Assembly (NCBI RefSeq): GCF_011397635.1
Contig: NC_064756.1
Span: 31,672,996 to 31,736,995, forward strand
Reading direction: 5' to 3'
Length of the DNA: 64,000 bases
Source: Epinephelus fuscoguttatus
Lineage: Eukaryota > Chordata > Actinopteri > Perciformes > Serranidae
Shown here: positions 13,001-28,000 of the stretch, one piece after another
How positions within the stretch are numbered: the first letter of the stretch is position 1
Layout of the letters: the number at the start of each line of letters is the position of its first letter
Notes under the pieces: model-generated
The model's input: only the letters and a program-made list of their open reading frames with translations
What the model was told of the DNA's origin: nothing
The model's database searches: none
Translations under genes and position numbers: made by a program

Positions 13001-16000
13001 AGATGTCCAAAGTACTTAAGCAGAGAGGAGCTGAATTTAATCAACAGCCTTAAGATACTCAATCCAGAGCCTTCTTTGAAACTTCAAATGTTTCTCACAG
13101 TCATCATCGGTAAAAGTTGTAGATTACTCTGTATTGAATATGGAGCTGCTTTTGTATGCTTTTGCTGCTTGAGGGAGATTTGTCGAGCACACGGTGGGCA
13201 GAGGAGCATTTGCCAGGGCTCAATTGAATCTCACCATTAGAGAAGCCACTTAGCGCTGTGGGAATGTCATGCAAAGTTCAAGTGGAATCAAGCAGTCAGT
13301 GGGAGTGCAACAGTCCCCTTAGGGAGGCCTGCGTCTCTCCTTGTGCTGCTTATTTTATTTTATCCTCACACATATGCAACAGAAGAGATATTCCCTTTGT
13401 TTGCCTTTGTTATTCTGGCATATTGCACAATAAATTGGCCAACATAATGACTGTGGGCAAGATGCTTTTATGTTTGACTCATGTTTTGTATTTTTAATTT
13501 CAAAGAAGGCAACCGAGTGGTTAAGCAACTATTTATGACAATACTAATAAAAGTCATGCAATAAGTATATGAACTCTAATCTGAAAATGGGTGAAATTTG
13601 TTGTTTATTTGAATAAATGAAAGATAATACATCTTACATAATTTTACACAATAGGTAGGTCTAAATCTGGATCATCTCCACTTACATCCAGGTAACCTTA
13701 GATGTGCTGTGTGGCGTAGAATGCTGTTGCTGGCAGGGCTGATGGAACCCAGGAGCCAGTGGTTTACCTTTCAGTTAATGGGCCATAGCTCTTTGAAGCT
13801 CACTGTTTGCCTGCTTCACAAACCTTATCTGATTACTGGACTAGTACAACAGGGGCTAAGTTCCTGGCTGCCAACCTTAGGCTAGTAGATCTGATTTCTC
13901 CTCCTGTTGGGGACCAAGTGCAGGCAGCCAAAACCATCTTTGTTTGGTTTCTCTGTGGGGAGAAATTCTGGCAGCTGCAAGCCTCTTGATGCAGCACTCA
14001 TTGTCCTGACTGTGCTCTCAGGACAGATTAAAGCATAAAAGTTTTCTGTCCTTTGCATGCTCTTAGGGGAAATATTATTTCAACCACAGAGATGGCTCCT
14101 CTGAGAACCACAGATCCCAAGGCTTTGCCTAAAAGACTATTTCCCCCTTAGAACGTGTCTTATCTTGTATAGCTGTTACTGCCAAAGCAGACTGCATCAA
14201 AATATGCAATATCATCTGAGACTAAGATTACTTGAAAGAATAATGATATAGTGCAAAATAATAAACACATTTTTCTTGATCGGTAATTGTGCCTGGCAGC
14301 ACTGTTGACAGAGAATATCTTTTCCCCCTGCCGTTGTATTTTGGTTTTGTTAGATAACATAATCATCAGGCAGTTACAACACTATGGATATGTTTTTGTT
14401 CAAAGCATTTATCGCCCATTTCCACATCCCCACTCTCCTTTTTGCCTCCTACTGTGTGATGAGAAACAGCTAAGTACCGTTTTGTAGGTGCAGGGTTCCA
14501 TTGTCATGGAAACCACAACTCTGCCCATGGCCATTGCCATTCACTTGATTTATTCATTATTTGGTCACACTTGCTTTCAAAAGCACAAGGTTTTTACAGC
14601 TCAGTAGTGGCTTGCTCCCATTAGTCATCATAACAATGGTGTATTTGATCAATTGAATGTAGAATGTATGCATTTTGTCAGTAAAACCTTCTACGTTTGA
14701 CTGGGTTCAGCTTGTGGCTGCTCAGGTTATTTCTGTATTGCTCTAATGGACTATGACTGACTCCCTGCAGTTTAAGTCCATATATAGTTTCTTTGTGATA
14801 GCAGTTAGTGTTACAGTAGCTGACTGCACCACATATGCAGAGGCCCTGGCCCTTAAGCAACCATTTCACAAGCATCATGGCATGAGAGAAAACAGACTCT
14901 GAAAGGGTTAAATAGAATAATAGTGGGTGAGTTTGGCTGCAGTGGAATCTCAGCTCATAGGAACACTAATTGCAGTCAGGCAGGCCTGGGCTGGCACATT
15001 GAGTTCTACATCCCTCAGACCTCCTGTCATGCCTCCCGTCTGCCTCTCAGACCCATCACTATCAAAGTCAGCTCCACCACCAGACTCATTCAGAACAGAA
15101 CCAGGAAATTCTGCTGCCTCTAGGTTGCTTTGTGACTTGATGAATGAATACATATGTAGAAATCCCCCCAAAACATAATTTCAGGAAGTTAGAAAGTGTT
15201 GTTTAAGGGCTACAATTACAGTGTTGACTACCTGCTGGTGGTTTGATGGAAACATTCCCTCAATTTCTCCTATAATCAGAGGTAATCTCACAGAGTACGC
15301 TATTACAGATTCAACTCAGCAATTACAACAGGCATTCAGGTATCCTGTTGTGAAACAGCGTAAAGATGGTTACAGATTACATCTTCCTGCCTGCTTTTCC
15401 TCACTCCTTCCTTTGTTGTTCTTCCTAGCTCCCGTCTTCTACTTTGGCAACACAGACTACCACGTGGATGAGAGTGATGGCTTTGTGGAAGTGCAGGTAT
15501 GGAGGACGGGGACTGATCTTTCCAAAGGAGGAACTGTCACAGTGCGCTCCAGAAAGACAGATCCTGTCTCTGCTGAGGGTACGTGTCCCTGCAAGGCGCC
15601 ATTCTTTGACAGCTTTAGCTAGTTAGTGCTTAGAGAAATGTAAACCACAAAAAACAATAGACTTAAGTCATCACCCTGCCACTCTTTGTTTTCCTGAGCT
15701 CAACAGTCCATGGAGATGTTAGAGCTGGATATGTTGGGTGGATGAACTGGGGAATGTAAACATTGTTTTAGGCTAGGAGGAGAAAAGTCAGGGCTTTCTC
15801 TGTTAGGCGTTCTGATATACTTATATACGCTTTGGACTCCAAGACTCGTCACTATCTCCTAAAGCCTTCCCTACAGCCTCTATTATCTTCTGCCCCCAGG
15901 CAGTCTTCTCCCTCTTGCACAGATTCTTAACATTTCCACTCTTGCCAGTGTTATAACCGTAAAAAAAATAACTAGCATCTAATCATATGCAGGGTGGTAG

Positions 16001-19000
16001 AAATGCAAGCCCACAGTTAGGCACATAACTGGGTCATAAGTACATGAGAAAAGCCTGTGGGCAAAGGGTGAGCTCTCAATACTCAGACTCTTCAAAGAAT
16101 GGCAAATGAATAACCTGTTTGCGCTTGGGGAGATATCCAGTTTCTTGCAGCTCGCCTTTAATCACGCAACAAATTCCAACTGTTCATGGCTATCGACCAC
16201 GAGATAGAAAGCGTCGATTTGTCAGCACACAGGGTATAGCCTTTCATCTTGCTTGCTGCTTGACATTCACAAATGAATTATGAAGTAACATGAGAATTGC
16301 TGTCGAAATATGATCAAGTGCTGTAGTCCATTTGTGTTATATCCGCTATATCCCATAAGCACTATGTTCTTTGAAACATGTCTGACCTATATTGTGTTGT
16401 GGAGCAGCTGGTGTGGATTACGTTGGGATCAGCCGGAATCTGGACTTTGCAACGGGGGTCACCATGCAGACGTTTCGTGTAACCATCCTGGATGACCTGG
16501 GCCAGCCGGTGCTGGAGGGGCTAGAGAAGTTTGAACTGGTACTCCGGATGCCCATGAATGGGATCCTTGGGGAGCCGAGCAAGGCTACCATCCTTATAAA
16601 TGACTCTGTTTCAGATTGTGAGTGAAGCTGTAATCAAAATTCATTCAAACAGTTCCTCTTAATGAATTAAGATAGTTATACTATATTTCTGGTGCTAATG
16701 TATGGGTTTATTTATGTTTTAGTGCCAAAAGTGCAGTTCCGTGATCCCATGTATGTGGGCAATGAGAACTCAGGGCAGATCTCAGCCACTGTATACCGTA
16801 GTGGAGATATCAGCTACAAGTCCACAGTGCGCTGTTACAGCAGGCAGGGGACAGCCCAGGTCATGATGGACTTCAACGAGAGGCCCAACACAGATGGTTC
16901 CATCATCACCTTCTTACCAGGTGGTGTAATAAAACCTAACATGTCCCTTTGCATGGTTTATGTTTTATTTACATGCTAAAAGCATTTGCAAGGACATATA
17001 TGGTCGTTCAGTATCTTTTCCCTTTACTTTCTTTCAGGAGAGATTGAAAAGCCCTGTGTACTGGTACTAGTTGATGACACAGAACACGAGGAAGAAGAAG
17101 AGCTCCGTCTTGTATTGGGAAGCCCCAAGAGTGAATCTCCATATGGAGCATCTATTGGAAAGCAGAACGAAACACTCATCAAGATCAAAGACGATGCAGA
17201 CAGTAAGAATCCTTTGTTTTGTTTCTAAATGTTGTTCCTTAAATAGTTATGTTTAAATGCCACCATGTTCAGAATATTTAGATGATAACATCTTATAAGT
17301 TATCCCAATAGCATAGAATTAGTTTGTGAAAAACTTTGACAATTTATACCTCAGTTTCCCCAGATCTACCATTATATCTTTTGTGATATTATTACTGAGG
17401 CAACACAGTATCACATGCAGGGGCTTTAGTATGTGGCGTGCTGTAATGTCAGAGTTACAGCATGATTAAAACTATATGCCATGCTATCTCAGAGCCGATT
17501 ATTAGGTTTGGAGAGACCAAATTCAGTATGAATGAGCCGAAGGAAAGTGGTCAAGTGTCTGTGGTGAAGATCCCAGTGCTGCGTGTTGGAGACACCTCCA
17601 AGGTCTCTGTTGTCCGAGTTCACACCAAAGATGGATCTGCTACCTCTGGGGAGGACTACCATCCTATATCTGAGGGTAAATGATCCTGCAAGGCGTTTTT
17701 ATCAGAATATTTCAAATCTGCTAGAAAAATAATTATCAAATCTCTCCTTTCTTGGCAGAAATTGTGTTCAAAGAGGGTGATACAGAGCACTACGTGGAGG
17801 TGGAGATTTTATATGATAGTGTCAGAGAAATGAGGGAGGCATTTACCGTGCATCTGAAGCCTGATGAAAACATGGTTGCAGAGACAAAGGTGAAAATTAA
17901 GCTAAATTAGCATATAATTTAACTGTCGAGTGTGTAACAACCTTTCTCTGTTAACTTCCTCCTAATTGCTCTTGCTTGTCAATCAACAGATGAGCAAAGC
18001 CATAATCTACATTGAGGAGACCAACAGCATTGCAGATGTCACCTTCCCCTCGGTGCCCATGGTGGTTTCTCTGTTGCATTACGATGACATCGACAGAACA
18101 AGGGACTCTCTCCCTGTGGCCGGATACCCTGTCATTTGTGTCACTGTATGTCCCAAGTGATATTCCAATGAATACTTAATAGCATACTTTCAGTCATTTC
18201 CCCTACAAATGATTAATTTGGCAAGACTTTTTTTTCAGTGCAGTTTTACAGGTAAATACTGTTAATGAGGTAGTATTTAGCAGATGTGCACACTTCACTC
18301 AATTAGCAACTACCTTGAGGGCTCATCAGGAGTATATAGAAGTGACTTTGGCTGCTGCAAGGATTTTTGGCTGCATTTCACTCCAAAGCATAATCTCTTC
18401 TTTCTCTTTTCAGGCCTGTAACCCCAAGTACCCAGACTATGACAGAACAGGCTCCATCTGTGTAAGCGAGAACATCAACAACACCCTAACTCGTTATCGT
18501 TGGCTTGTTAGCGCTCCCACCGGCCCCGATGGTGTCACCAGCCCTATGAGGGAAGTGGACTTTGATACCTTCTTCACCTCCTCCAAGCTCATCACTCTGG
18601 ATTCAGTCTACTTTCAGGCTGGTTCCAGGGTCCAGTGTGCCGCAAGGGGCGTGAACTCTAATGGTGATGAAGGTCTGGAGCTCAGTAGCCCCATAGTGTC
18701 TATCAGCATGGACGAGGGTGAGTGCAGCTCATTCTCTAGCTTAAAGTGTTTAGTCTCTCTCATGGAAATGGCTCAATGCGATAAGCAGCTGCTGGCTGCA
18801 TTTTGCTCTCCCACCGCAGTACTTGCTGTCCTTGTTCTGACAGAAAACTGTAACATAAAAGAATTTTCTGTGGAGGATTGTTAGGGGAACAAAACGTTTG
18901 ATGTTTGTTTGTTTACGGCGTGGTTGCAGGAATGTGCCAGCCTCGTGTTGCAGGCACAGTGGGGGCTGAGCCCTTCTCTGCCAAGCTGCGGTACACTGGA

Positions 19001-22000
19001 ACAGAAGATACAGACCACCCGAACCTCATCAAACTAACTGTCACCATGCCCCATATTGATGGTAGGAACAGCAGATTGAATATCTACCATAGTTTTCATC
19101 TGTGAAGCTGGAAACATCTTCACTCCATATGTCACCCATCAACTACACTCTTAACAAGAAGCAATTTCAATGTTTTTTTCCTAAATTGTGAATCTAACAT
19201 TACTAACATTACACTAACTAACATTCACACCTTCTGACTGCTATGTGTATTCTTCCTCAGGTATGTTGCCTGTAATTTCCACCAGAGCCCTGTCTAACTT
19301 TGAGCTCACTTTGAGCCCTGACGGTACCCGTGTTGGTAATCATCGTTGCTCCAATTTGTTGGACTACACTGAGGTCAAGACTCGCTACAGCTTCCTTACT
19401 GAAGCCACCAAAAATCCAGAAGTAATCGGTGAGACGGCCTCTTACCAATACAGCACTTCCCTCAGGGGATCCAGTGCATTACGATTCTACAGAAACCTCA
19501 ACTTGGAGGCTTGTTTGTGGGAATTTACCAGCTACTATGACATGTCTGAGCTACTCAGTGACTGTGGAGGCACCATTGGGACTGATGGACAGGTAAGCAG
19601 GCCCACCTTCGTGCTTTGGCTAACCTCTGACCCCTTTTGTCATCTCTAGACATGAGGAGCAAGGATTCAGTACAATAAAGCAGCAGACCCCCTTGAGGAA
19701 AGGAATGTGAACTCAGCAGTCACTGGTCTGTTCTGTCCTGTAACGAGTCTTTCCCACTTTTCAATTCAAAATCTCCCTGGGTTTTCAATCCAAATTAATC
19801 ATTTACAGGCATATTAAAACCCTGCTTGCCTACATGGTTTTCCTTTCAAGATCCTAAAGTAAATACTAGCCTGTAGAGACGTCATCCATCATTGTCTGCA
19901 GACCCATGTTAACCTCTGTAGTAATGACTAACCCGACACCCTGCTCCCTTCAACTCCTGGTAAGACCAGTTATTTGTCTTCTCAAAGTGACAAGTCAATA
20001 ACCAACAGCCTCCTTAAAATCTGTATTTGTCTGTTCTGCCATGTGTGCAATGAGGTCTTTGCAGCAGCAGCTGTTGTATATGAAGCTGGAAGGAGGAAAT
20101 ATTAAAGTCCTCTGTGTCCTCCTGGCATACATGCCTTGCAGATTTCAACATTTGCATTCACCTTGGAAACCTACTGTTAGTTGACTTGCAGTTAATTAAG
20201 GTAGAGTGTTGATAAAGAAGGGCAGTAAGAGTGCAGGAGGCACATCATGGTGAAAACCTCCACTGCGCTCCCTTCCCAGGATTATTAATTAAACCCCTAC
20301 AGTACTCGCAAATAAATTTGGCACTGAAGATATATAAGAGTGTATATTGGTTTGTTATTATAATGGCAGTTTCTCATTTTACATGGCTTCAGGTTTATTT
20401 AATAACAAAGGTATCACCCAGGTGATAGCAGCCTTACTCAACAAGTGGTACTTTGTTGCCTGTAGCCACGTGATATAAATGAGAACGTGGCAGTAATAAA
20501 CATGTCTTGACAAGTAAGCAGACTGCTGCTGGTAATATAAACTTTACCTTGGTCAGTAGTAATACCTTGAGGTTAAATCAATAATAGGCATACTTTGCAC
20601 GAAATGGTGAACAGTAAGCACTCCACTTTTATCTTCTTTAATTAGTGACCACATTGCTCAGCAGTAATTTAATCATTTATAAAAGAAAATAACAGCTAGT
20701 TCTGGAAGAGATGAATAGTTTTGACCCTCAGACTACTCAGACAGTCTCTTGTAGGAATAAAACCTCTCCTCTTGTCCGGAATGTCTTTCCATCAAGAGGG
20801 AAAATGGTATACATTCAGCTCTTGTACAGCACTGTATGTAGATTTTGTTGCTATGGTTACTGAGCAGAGCAAAAGACGGTATGTAGATGCACAGACTGAG
20901 GCGTCACAGGTTCAGTTTCAGGATATGCAGGCAGGATCAAGGGAAAAAGAAAGTGCCTTTGTTTGTGGGTGCCCTGTGACCCGAGTGCCCCTCTAAGTGG
21001 GTTGGCAGCCCGAGCGAAGACAGCTCTGTGCAGGCCAGGGCCAGTGTCATGTCACAGTGTAGGGCTTAGTGCCCAGCTTAACAGGACCATAGGAATCTAT
21101 TAAGGCCCAGCAGGTTGTGTCAGAAGGCCATTCTGCAAATCATTTGCCTGAGCTCTCAGCTCCCAGAGGCACGCCTCCACATGAACACAGAGCCAGTGTA
21201 GGCAGGTACCTCTCACAGGTCAGAGGAAAGTGCAGATACCAGAGAGCGCTCCCTCTGAGGACTTTCACCACTTTAAATGGTTTGACCATTTTAGGACAAT
21301 TCTTTTAGAGAGAGAAAGTTTGGGACAATTCAATATCCCTAACAAATTTAAATGTAGTGCAGTTTGTGTTTTTTTTATGTTAACCAAAAAAGTTGTGATT
21401 TTGATACATTAGATTTGCTATAGAAATGTTTTAAATTGATTAAGTTTAAAAGGTGGCAAGAGTCCATTACCACTTGGAGAATATATTCAATCTTACAATT
21501 ATTCTTATTTATTTATAAACTTTTATCTAATCAGGATAGTTCCCATCAAGATCAAAAATAGTCCTTGCCAAGGGGAGCAACAGCACAAGATACAAACAGG
21601 TGATTTTACACAGACACAAAGCAGACAATCCTTAAACACATGACATCCAAAGAGAAACAAAGTTATCAGTTTAAGCACTGACACCACAGCAATTCTGTCT
21701 TGTCCTTTAAAAATAGATTTTAAAGCATTCAGGACTCAAAATATTGGAGTTTTAAAACAATCTGCAATATATATATATATATATATATATATAGTGTGTG
21801 CCTTAGGGTTGCCAGAGCAGGCCATCTCAGGAGTAAAGCTTACAGTGATTAGCTAAGGCTTTCCAGTTTGTGGTGAATCTAAGTAAAGCATGGTAAGCTG
21901 CAATACCTGAGCAGAGGCATAAAAGATCCAGTCCAACACAGGAAAAAACATGGCAGCCATAAATCTCTTTTGCTTCATTAAAAGAAAAACACAACATGTA

Positions 22001-25000
22001 ACCACTAAGCCCTTTTAATGTAGCATCTTAATTTAAGCCACCGTTTTTCTTCAAGCCCTGTACATGCATATTAATTGCGAGCATATTAATTTACTATGCC
22101 TACTTTTATCATTATAGGCATGGAAGTGTGCTTTAAGTTCACCAGTATGCATTGCCAACTCTGATCAATATATGGACTGAAGCATTATGCAGAATAAAAC
22201 TTGAATCAGCTATAATGGTAGAATATTTTATCTTGAGAGATATTGTATATGCACTTTATTTGGGGCACCTTGATGTTTTCCTCCTGATATCTCTATAACA
22301 AGGCTAAATTTATCTGTTAAGTATAATTTAATTGTTTTGCCCTGAGACAACATGTTGGTTTTTACTGCAGGTATTGAATCTGGTTCAGTCCTATGTGACC
22401 CTAAGAGTCCCACTCCATGTGTCCTATGTCTTCCACTCCCCTGTGGGAGCAGGAGGATGGCAGCACTTCGATTTACAGTCAGAGCTGAGGCTCACATTTG
22501 TGTACGACACTGCCATCTTATGGAGGGATGGTGTCGGTAGCCCACCAGAGGCTGAACTACAAGGTAACACGTAAACACCAGTTTGCATTAAATTGAAGAT
22601 AACAATATGTCATGCTCACCAAATTGGGATTAAGAATTAGTTAAGTAGCCAAATTTAAACTGTGTCTGTGATTGTCTTTGCAGGTGCTCTGTATCCAACC
22701 AGCATGCGTGTAAATGGCCAAGGACGACTTGTTGTCAATTTCCGCACTGAGGCTCGATTCAGAGGCCTATTTGTGTTTGCACATCCAGGTACAGTATGTC
22801 ACATAGAAGTGATGTAGGGTTTAACTGTCTAAATTTGATGTGGTATATGATGTGACTCAGCTTTTAACTTCATGGCTTTTACCTGTGACGATGCATTTCA
22901 AGCCACACTTAAATACTCATTTTAAATGACATGTATCATTTTTGTTTTTTGAGGTATTTTATTTGGCAGCTGAGCATGCTGATGCTACACATATCTTAAC
23001 TGATGTCTTTTTCCATCAGCTTCTCCACTCACCTCCATGGTCATGTGTCCGGACCACCCTGGTTTGACCTTTAACCTCAGTCTTGTGAGGAATGAGCCCA
23101 CCTACAACCAGCCCATCCAGCAGTGGACATTTATATCTGATTTTGCTGTGAGTAAACATTTTGTTTTTTTCCAAGGAGCAGTTTAATTATTTTCTGTTGT
23201 TTGTACTCCTAATTCTTACTAAACCTAATTTTCCCTCTCAGGTGCGTGACTACTCTGGCACTTACACAGTAAAGCTGATCCCCTGCACATCCCCTCCCAG
23301 CCTAGAGTACACCATCCCTCCTGTCTGCAATCCCAGAGAACCTCTTACCTTTGACGTGGACATCCGCTTTCAGCAGGTGACCTCACCTTGTCTAAAATGA
23401 GATAGGAAGAAATAGAAGATAATATTTTCTTAAATTAACATCAACATAATTAAAAATGCATTGAGAGGTTCAGCCATCTTATAACAATCAACTTAATTTT
23501 GAAGCAATCAAATTGTGTAAACGGGCACCGAGTGTGAACCACTACAGTCATGGCATAAAGTTGTTGTGTGCATTTGTTTTGTGTGGATGAAGACAGAGAT
23601 GCATGCTCGCAAAGACTTTTATGACGCACAAATCAACTAAATGGAGATGGAAATGGCAGCTACAATGTTCTTAGAGCATGCCTCACAACACACATACTTC
23701 ATAAAACACTACATAAAGTAATATAAGCGATGAAAACATCATTGCACTCTGTTCACTGTGTGCACCACCTGTCAGGTGTGTTTATGTCAGTGAATTCAGG
23801 CTGGATGGATCTTACCCAAGGTTCCAACTTGGAAGTCTGACTTGAATGATAGTTTCATTGCATTTGTCCTTGTCAGAGGTCTTTTTTTTTTGAGAGTTCA
23901 GAGTACAGTGGATAAGCACAAGACCTGGTTAAAAGACGAAATTCAAAGAATTTGGGTTGCCTTTAAAAATCCTACTGACAACAAAGGAATGCATTAAAAC
24001 GTCATCTAAAGGTGCAATCAGTGATTCTTTTCCAGTACACATATTGTCAAGTTGGGCTAATATCTTCTTATGGTCCACTAGTTGTCTGTTCTGTGTGTGC
24101 AATGAAAGAAATCTAGTGATCATACATTGTAAATGGGACAAAGTGGCTCAGACTGAACCAGCAACAGGGGGCAATCGTGCTTGTGCACAGAACAAGGGAA
24201 AGGCAATGGATGTAAAAAAAAAAAAAAAAAAAAGAACAGTGGAAGCAAGAGGGATGGTTAATCTGGTACAGCTAACATGCTGAACTCCACAGCTCCATTA
24301 TCAGCAGAATTGCTGACCCCCACTACCTTTAGATGTATTCTTAAACAACTTATTAAGAACACCCCCCATTCCCCAAATAAGCTCACAATAAGATAACTGT
24401 AATGTTCACTTGAATGTCCACAAGGTTTGTCCAACTCAAAAAAAGTCCCCCTTAACAAGATTGCGTAATCTGACCAAAATGTCCAAAATCAAATTGTCTT
24501 TGTTTCAAATCACAATAAAAAGGGGGAAAAAGCCATGCACTGAAAAAAAAGGACTGAGCTCACCAGATGTATTGGGAAATGGATATCCAGCCTAGTCATG
24601 ATTTTCAGCCCACTGCTCAACAGTTGTGGTTCTCAAATCACACTGATTCCTTTTGATTTTAGATGGATGAGGTCCAACCATAAAATGGTCTAAATGCTTT
24701 CCCCCCTTTCAACTGAAGTCTTCCTCAATCCTTCTTTATCCCTCTATCTATCTCCATAATCCCTCTCATTCGTCTCACACCACCCAAACAGTTCACTTAC
24801 CTTTGTTCCTCAGGCCATACCCCCTTGCACCTGTGATCTGGAGAAACAGATCACCTGACCAGTGTCCTCAGTATGCTATGCTATGTATACTATGCATGGC
24901 AAACAAGTTAAAGCATGGGTGACATGGATATAGTCGACACATACTCAACTGGTTATTTAAATACAAACTACTACTATACATTAAAAATTGTGCATATAAA

Positions 25001-28000
25001 TATTTGTGAAAGTTTAATTTACAAGATTAATTCACCCCTTCTCTGTATTTATTACTTCTTGTAAGCCACACCCCTTGGCTTCTATTAGGTTATTTAGTTT
25101 CTTGCCTCTCTCTGTTGTCCCATCATTTGAAAAATCTAAGAGGAAACTCCCCTCTGGTTCTCTTCATCTAATCAAACACTCATAAAACTGCAACTCTTCT
25201 CACTTACGCTGACAGGAACAAATCTCTAATCAAAACCCCCCCTTTAATCCATTTAGCTGCACCTGCAGTGCTATGTATCCAGCTCCTGATGCTGATGCCA
25301 ACATCTAACAACCCCAGCATCAAAAACAACATTTATAGGTATAATAGCAAGGCTGGCCAAATTCATTTATTGCTTTGCCAGAAATAAAAACAAAATGATG
25401 TTTGAATTTCTTATTTTGCATGACAAAAGGTTAAAAAAAGACCCCACTGACAATTATATGAACTGTAGAAAAGTGACCAAATTCTTTATCTAAACTTGTT
25501 ACAGCTTGACACGTGTTGGTCTGATTGTCCACAATGTGAATAATGAGACTGAAACTATTTGCAAATACAAGCCTCAAATGTGTCAGTGTACACTGACAAG
25601 TCTACAAATTACCAGGCATAGTGTATGATCTGAACAAAAATTACAATGGTGTGTTTACCAGAATCAGAAAAGGTTGTTCACCTGTTAACTTTGCTTGGCT
25701 TTGTCTCTGAATATGGTTCGTGTGTCTGTCTGTCTTCTTTGTGTTTCTAGGTTAGCGACCCAGTGGCTACTGAGTTCAGTCTGAACACGCAGATGATTTT
25801 ACTCTCTAAGCGAACGCTTTGGCTCTCAGATGGCTCCATGGGCTTTGGACAGGAGAGTGACACTGCTTTCTCACAGGGTAAGGCAATAATACACAGTCAT
25901 GAAATGCCAACTGCCCTTGAAAGTTTGTGGATTAAAAAAAGCAACAGAGCCCAAATTGTTACTGAAATTGCATGGACAGCTGCATGTATTTCATTGCTTA
26001 GCATCTTGGACTGTTACAGATCCCTCTACAGATCAAAAAGAAATCCCTGAATAATGAATACATTTGTTGATTTAGCAGAAACGAGTTTAGTAGAAATTAA
26101 TTCCTGACCCAACAGAATAAAATTGAAATGAAAATAAGCCCTCTATGAAGTGTCATTTTGACTACTTTCATGTATTTCCAAAAACAAACTAATTATGGAG
26201 AGCCTGAATTTTGTTTTTCTCAACGTCTTGAAGTCTGAAAAGTCCTTGAAGCTGCTGTTCAGTGTGAGCGTGGAAAGCTCTTGCTGCCAAAAATGACAGA
26301 GCAGTGTTAGCTGCACTTTGTTGTGGTTCTTGATATTATTCGCTGAGCCAAATAAAATCATTTGAGAGAACTGCACCAGTGTAAATAACCAAACCATTTT
26401 AGTACAACTTTCAATTAAGCCATGAAGTTAATGCACGTGATGTGTTACATGTGTTTTGCATCGATGAAAACTGTATTTTTCCTCCCACAGGGGATACAAT
26501 TTATGGCCGTGTGATGGTGGATCCAGTGCAGAATTTGGGCGACTCCTTCATTTGCAACATAGAGAAAGTATTCCTGTGCACTGGTGCTGATGGATACGTC
26601 CCTAAATACAACCCCAGCAACTTTGAATTTGGCTGTCTGGCTGATGCTCCCTCACTACTCTACAGATTCAAGATAATTGTAAGTAACAAAAGTATATCTC
26701 ATCACGTCACATGTGCTTTGTGTCCATTCAAACCTACATTCCTTCCTGTGTCATCTTCTCACTCCAGGACAAGGCCCAGCCAGAGACCCAAGCCCGGTCA
26801 TTTGGCAATATAGCTTTTAACGCCTTCCTTGCAGTTGATGACCACAGCGCTTTAGCTCTAGTGAGACAACCTGGGTCAGATGGTTTTAGACTTGAGTCCT
26901 CAGCTCTCTTCCAGGTCAGTGTAAAGGTCAAGTACAAGAGACACATTCAATGCACACTCTTGAATAGTCCACATTCTCATTATTTAACCAATCTATGGCG
27001 CATCCAAGAGGATATTTTGTCCTGGAATTCACATTTTTGTGTGGCCACTTAGCTCAGCCTGGAATGTAACTCTCAGGGAACTGGTGTGGCATCCCGCCGT
27101 GTGTAGAGCAAGTGAAAAGAGCAAGATGAAAATAATGTGTATTATAGTCACAGAAAGTGACCTTAAAAGATGATATTTTTCCCTCTGATATTTTACTTTT
27201 TCTTCTTAACAAGCCTAGAGGAAAAAAAGACTCACTGACCTGACTCTTTCATCGTGGAAACCTTATTGTGACTGAGCAATCCTGTCACCGTGCAGGCTGG
27301 CCTTTATACTGTGCGGCCTCTGATTACAGGATCGTATGTGTGACTCAGACTCTCCCTCTTTCATCGAGTCCAGATAGCTTCCTCTGGTCAGTTAGTCTGT
27401 GTTTCTTGGCTTTTTAAGTAGGAACAAGTCAGTATCAGTATGTCCACAGGCCTGATGAGTGTTTTCCAGTAGTTAAAAAATAGTCTGCTTTTTAACTCCA
27501 CTGCACAGTAACTCACTGGTCACACCGTATATTTGAGGTGGCCAGATATACAGTGGTGCAGAAAAAAACCCCCACAACAAACATGGGTCCATGAAGGTAA
27601 GCTACATTAACAGTTGCTGTATTTGTAATAGTATTAACAGTATTTTATGTAGATTTTTTTTCTTTTATTACTGAACTCTTAAGCATCAACAAATGGTGTT
27701 CTGCAGAAAGATGTGCCATAAAATGACCTACCGGTAACGTTTTTTAAAACTGTAACTTTCTCCAGGTGTCTGCAGGGAGAGAGTGGTACATTCATACCAT
27801 CTATACTGTCCGTTCTCGAGACAACGCTAACCGTGGCATAGGAAAGAGAAGCCTGGAGTACCATGTGATGAGCCAGCACACAAATCTGCCTCCAAAGCGT
27901 CAACATCGCACCAGAAGATCGGTCAACGATGTGCCAGATATAATAGAGGAGATAGGTCAGAGTAACAACCGTGGTACCAACATCCTCCACATCACACTGG

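Larger units (their letters stand above)
17990..26914 (+). other. frem2: frem2 exons encoding the conserved C-terminal ectodomain
   Basis: Eleven exons follow the last Calx-beta domain. They encode a cysteine-containing region with motifs I recognise from FREM2, for example [20 protein letters not shown] and [15 protein letters not shown] (exon 22371-22563), [20 protein letters not shown] (22684-22788) and [17 protein letters not shown] (23242-23376). No named domain can be assigned. The high similarity to remembered mammalian sequence suggests strong constraint, unlike the faster Calx-beta exons. This stretch is extracellular by topology. Confidence 0.88.
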
